Positions 1 through 12,905 of a stretch of 64,000 nucleotides of DNA are shown here, piece by piece. Source of the stretch: Lunularia cruciata (taxonomy: Eukaryota > Streptophyta > Marchantiopsida > Lunulariales > Lunulariaceae); the NCBI GenBank assembly GCA_948567375.1, contig OX419761.1, positions 41,330,243 through 41,394,242 on the forward strand. The letters run 5' to 3'. The notes under the pieces were generated by a model. That model ran no database searches. It had not been told where the DNA came from and saw only the letters and a program-made list of their open reading frames with translations. Position numbers and translations under genes: made by a program. Position 1 is the stretch's first letter, and each line of letters starts with the position of its first letter.

Positions 1-800
1 GTACTTTTTGTCATTCTTAAAATTCTCATACATGAGGTCTCAACATCTTAGAAATGTATGCCTCTTTGTAATGTTGGTCACTACTTATAATAACTCAATA
101 ATAACCAAATTATAGTATTTTCGATAATAAATAGTTTGATCTCACAAAGATATGGTTGAAAATGAATGGATATGAAGAAAAGTATCAAAATGTACTATTT
201 GACTATTTCATGTCAACCTCTTGAGCAAAAAATAGTCACAAAGAAGGTAATGTTACCATCAAGACACATTACACAAAAATTAAAAAAGAAGACTCACAAT
301 CACAAAGAATAAAATCATTCAAATCTTGACAATAATGATTCAATCCAAGGATATTAATCTCTTTGTTCTTAAAAATAAAGTTTTTGTCTCTATGTCAAAT
401 ATGCATGTTCTATCCTTCCCATAAAGATATATGTCTTCCTGAGTAGGGACTTTGCCTAAAGAGTCTGTCTTGTTATGCACATTCTTTGGCTGTTACTTAT
501 GTTGAAGCACTTGAAAGTCTCATCAAGGCATTTCTTCTAAATGCCTATTGCAAATACTAGGATTAAACACACAAGGCACTTAACTGAACAGTTCAAATTT
601 ACAAAGATTCACCAATACTTGCACACTACAAAGAGAAAGACACTTTCTAAATAGATTAAAGAAGCAACAAGGAGCTTTTTCTCTTTCACTTTTTCACCTT
701 TTGCATGAATTGAATGTTAGGTACTTCAAATTAATATCTTAAATAACTAAATGCATACATTAGTTTTATTCCAAGAGCTAACTAATGGTTTCTCATTAAC
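1..800. repeat. Left arm of long diverged inverted repeat
   Basis: This AT-rich stretch reads, in reverse complement, like positions 8440-9240. Shared words in the same order include the region around 286-310 (cacaatcacaaag), 391-410 (atgttctaccatt-like), 570-590 (aggattaaacacac) and 664-705 (agcaacaaggagct followed by tttcac and caccttttg). The match is interrupted by many substitutions and small indels, so the arms are old. The left arm reaches the window edge and may continue beyond it. No coding region is seen in the arm. It could be a terminal repeat of a large element or two opposite copies of one repeat family. Confidence 0.55.
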
Positions 801-3800
801 TCCTATAGAGTCAAACTGCCTAAATTATCTAATTAATAATTCTATCCATTAAGGTCTATTAATTCTATAAGTGATCCTTTTCTTCCTTATTTGAGATAAT
901 TCTGATCTACAATTTTTTTCCTTCCATTCTAACTTAATTTTCTCCATAGTTTCTATTGTGAACTTTGTTTTTCCCTACTAAATTTTTATTTTTATTTTGC
1001 AATAGGTGTTTCAAGGTTTTTCACATCTATTGATGATGAACCTTTGTGAGCTACTTCACATCCATACAAGACAATTTGCCCTTAAATACTTTGATGATGA
1101 TTTTTTTCTAACTTAATTCACCTTCATCTCTAGCAACTCATGATTGATCTTCCTTGCACTTGCTAACGTCTACTTTCTAGTTCCAAATGAATCTTTATAA
1201 TCTTTTTTCAACCCCTACATTCCTAATGGTCAAAATGGCTGTGTTTTATTCTCATTTTATAATGGCCAACCTTCCATGCTCCTCCAATTCTAAAATCTTG
1301 AACCAAGTCCACTCTTTGTCTTTCTACCTTTGCACTTCTTGGAATTCATTTTCAATTTTAAATTAAACTTCTACCATATCCTTATGCTAATTCTTGGATA
1401 TCTCTTATCTACTCTTCAATTCATTTATAATATGTTCAACAGCATCTTCCAACTTACCAGAGAGGATTTTTCATTCTACTATTCAAGTTTTTATCTCCTT
1501 TTTCATTTCTACAATCATATCTGCTTTCTTCACTTCTGCCTTTTGACTTGCATCCAACTCCACCTTCTCCTTATCTATCCATCCATAGTAGCTCTATGTA
1601 CACTCAAAGATTATATAGAATAAAATGCATCTTTTTTACCATACATATAGTATTATATACCTTTCTCCATTTTGCCACATATTGTTGATAGAGTCACTCA
1701 CCCAAAGACACTTTTTTTTGTTTAGTTTCTGGTTCTTCTACTTGTAGTGGCAATCGATTGATCAAGTTTGAGTTTGGCACCTCTTCTCCTCATTGAGTGC
1801 AGTCTTATTCCTCCTGCTATGTACTCCAAATGGACACCTTGAATTTTCCAAATTGAGGTACTTCCCTTCCCTCATCAAACTCCATGCTCTCTTTGCCAAA
1901 TAACTCCAAAGACAAAGAGTATACCACCTAATCTTCTTCTACTACTCTTTTTTGTTTGCAAAGCTTTATTGCTTGAATTGCACTCATAGATTCTTATGTT
2001 ACCTTAAGTTCCATTGTAGTCCTTTGTGCCAATAGTGTCCTTTGCACTAAGCTCTTTGGGTATAATAGATCCTCTTATTCTTGAAAAGTGCTCATCCTAC
2101 TCCATGATGACCTTCAACATATTATGACTTATTGGTGTATGGTCATAATTGGAAATTGAAGAAAAGTGATCTTTGTAAAATACCTTCTCTTTGACTGCAA
2201 TAGTGACATCCCCACATAAAGATGAATGGCAAAGGAGATCAAATAGTGGATTCTCTTCTTTGCAAATGCATCACACATCTTTCACATGTAATTGTGGAAC
2301 ACTTGAGCCCAAGTAATGTATTCCTCTATAAATACATGTTCAAATTAGACTGTCTCATTGATGATTAGGTAAGTCATGTATTGTGCTCAAAATAGGTTCA
2401 TGATTGCCATTGCAATTGCTTTATGCGCATGGTCCCTATACTCCAATACTATAAATCCATTACTCCTTTTACATTCTTCCATAAATAATTCTCCGACTTC
2501 CTCATCATATCATGGGTTACTTTAAACTGGGTGTCAAGAGTGTGGCTCCTATTAAACCAACCTTATGCAAAACATGGCACAAGTGGTCCTAAGTCTAGTT
2601 CTATGGGTCCCTTGAAGTGTACCATGTCCCCGGTATCGCCCCAAGTTTAGTGCTTGCACCACCTTTATTAAAATATATCTCCAATCCTACAATAAGAAAT
2701 TGAGATGGATTTTCTTCAAGAAATTTCTATATATAGCCATTTTAAATTTCTCAAAAGTAGGAAATTTGAGGTTATATATAATTCTTCAAACCTCACCATT
2801 CTCTCTTTGTTCAAATTCTAGAACACTCCTAATTCTTCTCACTCTCATGTGCACTACATGCTCAAATTTCTTGCCATGGATTGCTCTCAACTCTATGCTA
2901 TCAATTCTACAATTCTCTTGACTTCAATTTTGTCATGAACTTTCTTGGTGCAAGAAAGAATAGATAAAAATAAATCCCTATGGTAGGGGTGTTAATTTAT
3001 ACTCCAACTTTATTTCTTCACCTTATTTTATCAATCCTCTTCTGTACTACTCACATGTGAGCCAATTAGGTAGTTCTTGTGGTGGCAATCTAGGGGCAAA
3101 TTCAAACAATATCAGGCAAATTGAAGTTTCCTAAACATCCAATCATTCATTTGTAATCTTTGGCTATCCACTCTTTGCCTTTGAGAGAGCTTCCTTCATC
3201 TTCTATTGTGATGATGCATCCTTATTCTTCATATCTTTGGATTTTGCCTCTAGTCCATCCAAAGTTCTGATCTACACTCAAGTAACAAAATCTCTTTTGT
3301 ATGAAGAGGTTGAAAACCAAACGATGGTTCTCTTATCTATCTGAAGTACTCACATTATAGAAAAAGGAAAGAAAGAAAATAATTTTTTTGTAAATTCCCA
3401 ATACTACATTACTCAATGGTAAATCTTACTCCTTTGAAACTTTTCACACATTAGCACAACCTTAGGATGTCATATTCTACTATATATAATTCATCAAGCC
3501 ATTTGACCTAAGAAGTTGTTTGTTCAACACATCCGTTCTTAGATTTTGTAAGAAAAAAAACCACATCCTTGCTTTATAAAGGTTTAACTTTCTCTATAAT
3601 TTTTGATCCACAAGATAGTTATACATATCTTTATTTTCTATTTTATTATCAAGGCAATCCCATTCCAAATTGAAGAAATGGTAAATTTTGTTCAAAATTC
3701 CAAAGAGCATGCAGTTTTGCAAGGCAATTTACCCTTACAACTTCTAAAAACTCTAGCTCAAGATGTGTAGCAACTCTCAATATAATTTAACTCACTCAAT

Positions 3801-4900
3801 AGGAGGATGCAACATATCTGTCATCTTTGAATTATTGAGTCCATTCCTCAAACTTGGAGCTTTACTCAAAATCCTAATAATCTCTAAAATGTATAAATTC
3901 ACCTTATACAAAATTTCCAAGTCCTCTCATGTGTACAAGATTGTACAATTTCACCTTCAAAACCTCAAAATGAACAACAATGTATAAAAATGGATCAGGT
4001 TTTGCTAGTAGAATTTTTTCACTCTCCTCTCCTAATTTTCTCTTCAAGTGAACTCTCATAGACTATTTTTGTATAATATAAAATTTTAATTAAAACATTC
4101 TCTTGCCTTTTAGAGAAGTTCAAAAAATCTAACTCAAACATGGACCAACTTATCTCTCAATGAGGATAAACTTTTGATGGCTATAAAGGTAGTGCACCAT
4201 GGATTAAGAAACAAGGAACCAAACTACATGACATTATTCAAAAGCACAATCAAGCCTCAAGTTATTTCTTGCTAGAGAGCTTAATAAGAGAGAGATAGTT
4301 CGAATTGAAATGATGTTAAGTACATCCTAATGCATATGTTTAATACTCATGAGAATCTTATATAAAAAAGTTACTAATAACTAGATTATCTCAAAAGTTA
4401 AGGATTATCCAATTTTATTGGAATAATCTCTATAAGCATGTTGTCTTATCTTGACCAACACTAAGTTAATAATTCCTTTATATGTGCTATCTTTAGATTG
4501 TAGGGAAATTTACAACAAGTAAGGCATATGGACCAAAGAATTCTCAACTCTTTTCTCACAACCAAATATCTAAATATAATGCAAAGTCAATACACTAAAA
4601 TTCAAATTACCAATACTCACTCTTTCAAGCTACTCTAAAAGAATACCCCTCTATTTGGGCCATAATTGACTCTAAGTAATCAATGCTAATTAGGATCTCT
4701 ATTAAAATCTATACAAAGAATATTTTTTAATTTCTTGTAATACTAAACTAAAATATCCAAACAGAGCATACATGCACTAATGTGTATTATAGGCTACACC
4801 TAACATGCTTGAGGTGGAGTTTGATGTTCCTTAATCCTTGAGTATAAAGGAGGTTGGCTCAAATATTTGAGATAATAAATGATGAGTACTTATGATAACC
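801..4900. other. AT-rich spacer inside the inverted repeat, no gene seen
   Basis: Only short open frames occur here (for example 1330-1623 and 2700-2921 on +). They are rich in Phe, Leu, Ser and Tyr, as expected of AT-rich noncoding DNA, and I recognise no domain. The stretch is pyrimidine-biased on the + strand. It may be decayed transposon internal sequence, given the Copia relic that follows. Confidence 0.4.
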
Positions 4901-6320
4901 TTATCTTTGCAAGTCCCAAAGAAAATATAGAGTATAAAGAATTTTTGCTACTTAGATACCAATGTCCTTGTATAGAATAAAACCAGCTACATTTCAAGAA
5001 GCCATAAAAGATAAATGTAATCAAGAATGGAAAATAGCTTGGAAGAAGAGATAGAGTCCATTCATAAGAACAAGACATATAGGATTTGGTGAAATAGCCT
5101 ACATAAAAATAAGGCAATGGGTGGCAAATAGGTCTATATGATGAAGGAAGGACATCTTGAAGGTAAAGGAACCAAAAACAAGCCAAACTTGTAGCAGAAA
5201 GGTATGTTTAAAAGGATATAGATTTCAATGAAATCCTCTCTCTAGTACTGAAAATCACTTCCATCCAAGTTATAATACCACACTTTGACTTGGAATGAGA
5301 GCAACAAGATATTACTACAACTTTTCTGTTTGGAGAGGTAGAGGGTGAGATCTACATGAGTCAAACATGAGGTTCTCAAGTCCATAAGAAGAACACTCAA
5401 GTGTGCAAATAGATGAACCTAGTATATGGGTTAAGACAAAGTCCTAAACAATATTATAAGCATTTTGATGCTTTTATGACCAACCAAACCTACACCTGAT
5501 GAGTTTGATTGTTTTGTGTATTTCAAACAAGTTTAGAAGGTCACTCTATACAATTAAATCACATTGTTGCTTTATATAGATGATTATTGATTGTAACTCA
5601 AAGGAAATCTAACATTGGTAGGCCCTAGGGTCAGTTGAGAAGAAAGTTCAATATGAGGGACTTGCCAAGAAGATATTAGGTATTGTTCTAGACAAGGACA
5701 AGAGGATGAACACATTGTGGATATCACAAGGAAAGTATATTAAGAAGAAGTTGTATTTTGGATGGAGAATGCTAAGGCAATGAGTTCTTCCTTTATTCTC
5801 CCTCAGACTATCACTTTAGATTGTCCTTGTCACAGTCTCCTAAGAGTAAGCAAGAAAGAAAGCCTATGTTTATGACTCCCTATGCAAGTATTATGTGCAA
5901 CCTTATGTATGCAATGTTTTGCAATAGACTTGATATTTTTTTTGGAGTTAGTGTGGTGAGTAGATACATACCAAAGTCAATAAAGGAGCATTTAGAAGTT
6001 GTAAAGTGGTTTATCCAATATCTAAAGACTATTTTAAATGTTAGTATTCTATTTGATCCAAAGCATGAGAGAACAAATAATACACTTTTTTGATATTAAT
6101 TTAGAAAGAGATTTGGACAAGGGAAAGTACACTACAAGGTATGTATCCATGTTGTTTGGTGGATTGATAAGTTGGAAATCAATTTTATAGTCTATCACAA
6201 CACTTTTGATTACTAAAGTTGAGTAATTGGCTGCAAAAACGGTAACTAAGGAAGCTAGTAAGCAAAAGAGGTTTGTGAGTAGGATTAGTTTATTGTAAGG
6301 TCAAATTCTATTACATTTTT
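4900..6320 (+). pseudogene. Ty1/Copia reverse transcriptase-RNase H relic
   Basis: Read on + with many frame changes, this stretch carries the order of a Copia RT and RNase H. Around 4985-5060 it has an RT N-terminal block (FQEAIKDKCNQEWKIAW). Near 5420-5490 it resembles the LRQSP region. At 5821-6093 lies the longest open piece, with a Copia-typical YASIMCNLMYAM block followed by VVSRYIP and EVVKWFIQYLK. Around 6095-6290 is an RNase H block with DLDKGKYTTRYV and GGLISWKS. Stops and frameshifts occur throughout, and no LTRs could be paired with it. It is a dead copy, clearly older than the Copia element at 28-41 kb, and sits roughly in the middle of the inverted-repeat segment. Confidence 0.8.
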
Positions 6321-8439
6321 TCACACAGATCATAAAAATATGACATTTCTCATAGATAGATGAAACACATGATAAGGTGGAGATTTTATATATTTTTTAT
6401 ACATGTGAGCTAATTTTTCTAACCCACCTTCACTAGATTTCACAAAGAAATTTCTTAAGAGTTCTATTTAGATCTTATAGATGAACTCTTTTTTGTTTCA
6501 TCTTGTGTAATTCAAAGTAAAATCAAATATTTTCTTAAGTGAAAAAAACAAAACAAAATTACCTGAATCACTTACATTTATGTCTTCTCTATTGAATTGC
6601 ATTTTCATTTTTTAATCAAGTCCAATACTTGGTAAGGAGGAGCTATATGACATCTATATGATATTTAGATAGAATGTATACGTAGAAAATTATAGATTAT
6701 TCCAAATGACCTTTCTTATTGACTAAATTACAAGCAAGTTTTGGAGTAGATAATTTTATCCAACATCCATATGATCAAATTAAAAGACAAAACTAAGTCC
6801 AAAATACCTAGAAATTTTTAAGGAATCCCTTCTCCAACTTATTTTAGCTTACATTGCAATTAAAGGTAATGAGTATTTCCATAAAAAATAAAGCGTCATA
6901 CAAGGGCAATCAAGAATTTGATATGTATGATCCTACTCTTTGTTCTACTTTATTATATGAACTATATAATCTGTATGTCTTACATCATCTTGGAGTAGAT
7001 AAAATTCTTATGTTCTCTATACTTCTTAGTAAAGCTAAACAAGGATTCTTCTCAGCCATGGCCAAATACATGCAAATTTTATTTTTTAAAGTAGTATGAA
7101 TTGAAAGGAAAAAGGCTTCAAATTTGAAACCCATAAGTCTTCTTAGACCATTACCATTTACACCTCACTTTGTGAACATGCAAGCTTTCACCTAGTCTTT
7201 CTTATCAATATCAGAGGCTACGTTATAATTGTAAATAAATAGAGTAAGCTCATTCACTAAACTCCTAAAATTGAAAAATTGGATGCACATCAATTCACCT
7301 AGATCTACTTTGATGTTATGTTTTGTCATCATAGTCTCTTAAGGATTCTGATTTCTTATTTTTACTTCCACTTCACCAAAAATATTTAGCAAGTATTGTT
7401 CAAGATATTAGATAAAAATTTTATATAGTATCAAGGATTGAAGGTTTTTCCAAAAAGTAGTTTTTATTAATTTATATAGAAATGCACGGAAATTTCCATG
7501 TTTTAGGGAAAAGTCCCTTCATTTAGCAATAATTTGGAGTTGTCTTCATAACTAGACCAAAAGAATAAACTATAAAATCTGAAGATTGTTCTACAAAGAG
7601 TGGTCCACAGACCATAAGGGGAGCCAAAGATTACTCATCCTGAGTGAGCTAAAGAAAAAATAGTTCTACTCTAGAGAGCAAATAAAGTCCAAAGACCCAA
7701 AGCACAAAGCATAAAGAACTCCACTATAATGAAAATTTGCACCAAAGGCCCAAAGTATAACGAATCTTGATCCACAACAATTTTGACCTGAAGGATCTTG
7801 ACAAAAACTAGTTTGCAACTTGCACTTTGGGGCTATTATCTTTGTTTTTACAAGTTCAAATGAATTTATCTTTAATGCATCAAAAGCATCTTTCAAGACC
7901 TTTCCATTGAAACCAAAATTGCAAAGTTTGAAGATTTGTAGCAAAATTTATGAGTATTTGAGGTGAAGGAGGAGCAGATTCAATGGATTGTATTCTTGTG
8001 ATCACATATCCAATTCAGGTACTCTTTAAATTTTTTGAGTTGTCTTTGCAAGAGAGTTTGATTGAGTCCAAGATAGCCTTGATTGGAAGTCATTACTGGA
8101 AGTTATGAACATCTGAATATTCTAAACATTTCTTATTTTAGCTTAATCTTCAAAATTGGTTCTTTGGAGTAGTGGCTATTCCCCAAAGAGCAAGAGAAGC
8201 ACAAGATACTTTGTTGTTGAGCAATGCAAGATCAGAAGATAGGTTAGGAAATTAGTAAATTTAGTTAGATCATACATACTTGATTACTCTTTGTTATATG
8301 CTCATAGGAGTAGACAGTTAATCAAAGAATAAGAGTAATTAGTGTAACTATGAGCTTTACAAAGAAAAAATTTGTAGGAATGTACAAGGGTAAAGAATTA
8401 GAAAATACAAATACAAAGAAGAGGATGAAGTAGTCTTTA
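6321..8439. other. AT-rich spacer, no gene seen
   Basis: The stretch holds only short open frames (6854-7099 on +, 7666-7944 on minus) without a recognised domain. The sequence has frequent ctttgt/acaaag words, a texture shared with the flanking inverted-repeat arms, which suggests the same decayed element. Confidence 0.4.
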
Positions 8440-9240
8440 CAAATGTCAAAAAGTGGATGTTTAGATAGTTATCTTAGCTTTTGTAACTTCCAAATGGTTA
8501 GGCTATAACATTGACATTCAAAATTCTTTCTCATTTTAATAAGAACAAAAGGTGAATAAAGTGAAAGAGTAGTAGCTCTTTGTTGCTTAATTTTGAGTGT
8601 AGTGAAAATTTCTTTGCTTTATGTGGTTGAGGAATCTTTGTAGTGAGTGATGTTGAGTGTCATGTGTGTTTGATCCTTGGTGTAATCCTCTTGAAGCAAT
8701 GCATTGACATGACTTAATTGACGTGTAGTTTTGATCAATATACAATTGACACAAAGACAAAGATTGGTCATATACTCAAAGACTCTTTGTAGGAATGCAT
8801 GCCTTTTGAGAATGGTAGAACATGGTTATTTGAAGTAGGAGTCTTTGTAGTGAAGTAGCCTCTTTGCATTAGACTGTATCTTCTCTTTGAGAGTTTAGTT
8901 GGAACTAATCCTTTGTGATTGTGATCTGGCTTTTTATCTTTCTATAATGCATCTTCTTGGTGTCATTGTCCTCTTTTGGATGCTTTTTGGCACAAGAAGT
9001 TAAACATGGAATGGTAAAGAATTGCATTAGTGATATTTTTCTTTGTATTTGACCATTTATGAACTATATTCTTGCGGAAAAAACCTATTTTTACTATTTT
9101 ATTACAATTTGGTCAACATTGTATTGTCATATTTGGCTATATCCATTACTGATCATGTATAAATTGATGGTCAAATTAATATGCCAACTTAATCTTAGAA
9201 GATATGCTTTGCATATTTTTGAATCTCTACAATAATGATT
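8440..9240. repeat. Right arm of long diverged inverted repeat
   Basis: Reverse complement of positions 1-800 at moderate identity (see that entry). The block 8548-8578 (gtgaaagagtagtagctctttgttgc) is the clearest anchor. Going outward, 8660-8700, 8800-8830 and 8905-8925 match successively more distal parts of the left arm. The loop between the arms is about 7.6 kb and includes the Copia relic. Confidence 0.55.
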
Positions 9241-9663
9241 GAGCTATAAAATGTTTACCTGGAACAACTTAATTAAAGAAATAGTGCTTCCTTCTTTCTC
9301 AATTTTAATCAAGACTCCTTAGTTCTTGATATCTTGTTCACTCCTCAATCTTTCAAAATGTTTAGTACTTCTACCTTCTCTTCCACCTTATATTTTTCCT
9401 TGCAAGAAGCCATGCCTCATGTACTTGTCACCTATAGTTGTCAAAAATAGTATACTTATACCCATGTCATGAACATTCTTTTGTTGATGGTGAAAAAGTG
9501 ATTTTTTAGTCATAACCTTTCCTTGTTCCTTGCTACTTGCTCATAATAGGACAGGTTCTTGTATTATCCCCAAATTTTATCTATATTGTTGCTTATCAAC
9601 TTGATCTTCCTCAAATATTTGTTTTCAAATATCAAAATTAAAATGTTATATTTCCAACCTATC
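9241..9663. other. Short spacer before the old chromovirus
   Basis: AT-rich DNA without a recognised feature. Its last five bases (9659-9663, CTATC) are the left copy of the target-site duplication of the downstream retrotransposon. Confidence 0.6.
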
Positions 9664-10059
9664 TGTAAAAGACCAAGACCAAGGAATAGGAAAATGGAAG
9701 ATCACATCGGGATACTTGAATGTGGGAAAACTCCAAATGCCTAGCATGAGCTTTTGTTTTGGTATAGATAGGGAGCATACAAGGCTCTTTAGAAGCTTTT
9801 CAAGAAGCTTCCTTGAGCCACTTCTTGGAGGGCAAGCCAAGTTAACCGAGAAGTTTCCTTCTAGAAACCACCTACTTGGCTTGTTAAGCTAAGCTAGTTG
9901 GAAGCTTCTAGAAGCTACTTACTTGGGGCGCAAGCTAAACTAGTCGGGAAGCTTCCTAATAAGCTTCATAGATACTTCTAGAATATTCTAGGCTAATTTA
10001 GCTTATTCACTACTTTGTCAGACCTAAGTAAATTTGTTGCTAAACTCCATATTGTTACA
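9664..10059 (-). repeat. 3' LTR of the old chromovirus
   Basis: 396-bp LTR, TG...CA. It holds a degenerate TATA-like site (9763-9770, TATCTATA on minus, where the young copy has TATAAATA). Heat-shock-element-like units follow: GAAgcTTCtaGAA at 9901-9913 and TTCtaGAAtaTTC at 9976-9988. Compared with the other LTR of this element it retains about 60 bp that the other has lost. Confidence 0.93.
9781..9988. promoter_or_regulatory. Heat-shock-element-like array in old 3' LTR
   Basis: Repeated inverted GAA/TTC units occur across the U3 part of the LTR. Two are perfect three-unit sites of the HSF type: 9901-9913 (GAA-TTC-GAA with 2-nt spacers) and 9976-9988 (TTC-GAA-TTC). The second is also present in the young copy and the first is shared with the other old LTR. 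HSF binding is inferred from the motif only. Confidence 0.55.
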
Positions 10060-10079
10060 TATTCTCACACCACTAGTTG

Positions 10080-10395
10080 GTGATGCATTTGTTGCCATTG
10101 AAGCTTCAAACTCTTGGATGGCCATTTATGCATTTTGGAGATGAGAAAGAGGTTCCTATGTGGCATCATGAAGGAGATATCTTTTCCAAAGGACCTTGTA
10201 CTCCATATGTTGTTGGCAGCCTTGTTGAATATGGCAACACGCAAGGATACGATGAACTTCATATTCTTCATGATCATTGATAGGGATGGGAGGAAGAGGA
10301 GGTTGGACACAAGATGGAAAAGAAGATGGATTAGGGACAAAGGGATTCAACTTGGAAATATGAAAGATAGGGTGGATGCGTATATGACAAGGCAA
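10080..10395 (-). pseudogene. Chromodomain and integrase C-terminal end, old chromovirus
   Basis: Minus-strand reading gives HEEYEVHRILACCH and EYKVLWKRYLLHDAT, matching the chromodomain of the young element. The usual GYP after the VLWK strand has become RYL, and the Trp of DATWEP lies beyond a frame break. The chromodomain of this class is thought to guide integration to modified chromatin. Several overlapping short frames show frameshifts, so no product is expected. Confidence 0.85.
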
Positions 10396-11345
10396 GGCAA
10401 GTCAATAAGCAATACGAGAAATGATTTGTGTGACCACAAAGACTCCTATCCAATTAGGAGTAAGTTTACGGACTTGGGTATTGAGCAAGAGGGTTAGGTT
10501 ACTAAACAAGAACATGACTTTATTACCAACTTGAAAGGTGAGATCATGACAATGGTGGTCTAGATATTTTTTTGATGATTTTGGGCAACAAGGAGATGAG
10601 ATTTGGCTTGTTGGAGGGATTGGGATATGGTGGTCAAGAAGGTGGAAGTATGAGGGACATGAGATGGGGAGAGAGCAAGAAAGGAATCCGGAACAAGTGG
10701 ATCTTGGCCAAAATTGAGGAAGAAAGAAGAGAATCTGGTGCTTGTATGTTTGGAATTATTGTATGCAACTCTACAACTACAAGACATTCATCCCAATTGG
10801 TATGGTGGACATTGACAAAGGCATAAAGTATATCATCCAAGGTGCAATTTGCGCATTCAGTTTGCCCATCAGTTTGCGGATGCTAGGCCATGGACAAAGC
10901 AAGCTTGGTGCTAAGTATTTGGAAGAGTGCTTGCCAAAAAATTCCAATGAAGTGAGGATCATGATCAAAGATGAGTACACATGGCATCTCATGATGCTTG
11001 AATACATTATCAAAGTAGATTTGCGCCAAGGTTAGAGCATCCATGGTATCAATGGTTGGTGCCAAATGGATTTGCTTACTAAGCTTATCTACAAACACCA
11101 CAATGGCTGTGTGACCTTGCTTTGTCTTGGGCAAGGATATGATGAGACCTAAGCTCACATTTTCCGAATGAGTAGATGGAATGGGAGTCCACTTGGTTTT
11201 TGGTTTGAAGGAGTCCACTTAGTTTTTGGTTACCGGCCTTGTTGTGTTGGCAGCTCCCACATGATTGGGAAAACTCCCAAACATCTCGTGCCATATTAGG
11301 CAATCACCATTTGCATTAGAGGGTAACCAAGGTCTTGTCCACACC
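10396..11345 (-). pseudogene. Integrase remnant, old chromovirus
   Basis: Minus-strand fragments cover the HHCC zinc-binding region (around 11240-11345, with CGSCQHNKAGNQK), the catalytic core (10883-11218, with VDKLSKQIHLAPT and a VLIFDHDPHF block that keeps the second catalytic-type Asp) and the C-terminal part (10560-10840). The core is split over at least three frames. A short direct repeat near 11210-11235 duplicates the words for SGLLQ/KTK-type residues. Not functional. Confidence 0.85.
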
Positions 11346-11850
11346 TATGTGACCAGCAATTGGTAAATCATGGGCTTCTTGAAGGTGCACAAGTTGGAGA
11401 TCACCTTTGGCTGGAACATAAATCCGGTCCTCATGGAATAGAAGGCCTTCCTTGTAAGAGAAGGTATTGTACTTGTTGTATGATGCAAGACAACCTTGTA
11501 CCACTTGAAAGAAAGGATCTTGTTGTAGAGTTGTTTGAAACTCAATTTGGACTTTAGAGTCCACAAATACCATCACACTTGCCACTGTGATGAGAAGAAG
11601 AAACTTCAAATCAAGTTGTCACGATAGAGCATCAAGGATGATATGGAATTGACTGGGTTTGTACTCAAGTTTAATGTCAAACAATTGTAGTTGTTCCTCC
11701 CATTGATGATATAGACTCTTCATGTGTTCCAAATGTAATGTCTACAACAAGGGCTTGTGATCAATTTGTATGACCTCTTGTTTTCCCAAGAGATAGTGCC
11801 TCCACACCTTGGTGGCATATACCACCACTAGTTGTTTCCGATCTCAAGTA
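11346..11850 (-). pseudogene. RNase H and linker to integrase remnant, old chromovirus
   Basis: The minus strand at 11316-11609 reads FQTTLQQDPFFQVVQG, GLLFHEDRIYVPAKGDLQLV and HDLPIAGHIGVDKTL, the segment joining RNase H to the integrase zinc finger. At 11610-11850 frame-broken counterparts of the young element's RNase H block (HKPLLQTLHLEHM) can be followed by DNA similarity. It has several frameshifts. Confidence 0.8.
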
Positions 11851-12905
11851 GATTAATTCCTTTCTATTGTATTTAGTCTAAAAGACACCAAGGCAATGGA
11901 ATGCAATCCATCTATGAATTCTTGTTGCAACACGGCTCCAATTGCAAAGTTAGAAGCATCAAAATCAACCACACATGGTAGTTGAGGATCATATGGTTGA
12001 AGAATTGGTCTTGAAGACACCACATGTTTCAGCTTTTGGAATGCTTCTTTGTGCTTGTTAGTCCATTGAAAGCTCAAGTTCTTCCCCAAGAGATCAGTCA
12101 ATGGTGGGGCCATATGAACATAGTAGTGGGTGAACCATCTATAAAAACTAGCCAATCCATTGAATGCTCATACTTTTGTAGCATCCTTTGGAGTAGGCCA
12201 ATCAATGATGGCCTTGATTTTCTCTTCTTCCATCTTGATTCCCTCCGACAAGACCTTGTGATCCAAGAAGGTAACTTCCTTCTACCAAAAGGTACACTTT
12301 GACTTCTTGCAATAAAAATTCCACTATCATAGTTATCTAAGGACTTCTCGCCTGTGATTCACATGTTTTATCACGTGATTCACATGTTCACATGTTTTGT
12401 CAATAGAGATTTTCCAGTAGCCACTATGAAGATTCAACTTGGAGAAGTATCATGCTCTACTCAATTGATCAAGCAAGTCATCAATTTGAGGCAAGAGGTA
12501 TGCATTCTTCATTGTTTGTTTATTGAGCCCATGGTAATCAATACAAAAATGAAGTCCTCCATCCTTCTTTGGAACAAATAGTACTGGTGCTCCCCAAGGA
12601 GATGTACCATGTCATATATGATCCTTCTCCAACAACTTTGTGAATGTTGTTTGCAACTCCTCCAACTCTTTTGGTGAGAGCCAATAGATTGGTCTACTCA
12701 TTGGAGTACTCCTTGGTAATAACTCAATCTTGAAGGGCATACCATGATCAGAGGGTAATCCCTTTGGTAGATCATCTGGAAACACATCTGCAAACTCTTG
12801 AACTATTTGATCAACCATTGCTTGATGAGGTTCTTGACTCTCCTCAGATTCTCCTTGTGCAATTGGCTTAATCCAGACCACAAAAGTAGACTTATCTTCT
12901 TCCAA
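11851..12905 (-). pseudogene. Reverse transcriptase remnant with deleted catalytic core, old chromovirus
   Basis: 12612-12905 on minus gives the region before RT and its start (FADVFPDDLPKGLPSDHGMPFK, then [13 protein letters not shown]). 11853-12155 gives the C-terminal part (ASFYRWFTHYYVHMAPPLTDLLG and [28 protein letters not shown] in pieces). Compared with the young copy, about 200 bp around 12350-12410 are missing, including the FLDD catalytic motif. They are replaced by repeated gattcacatgtt words. The loss of the active site alone makes the RT non-functional. Confidence 0.87.
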
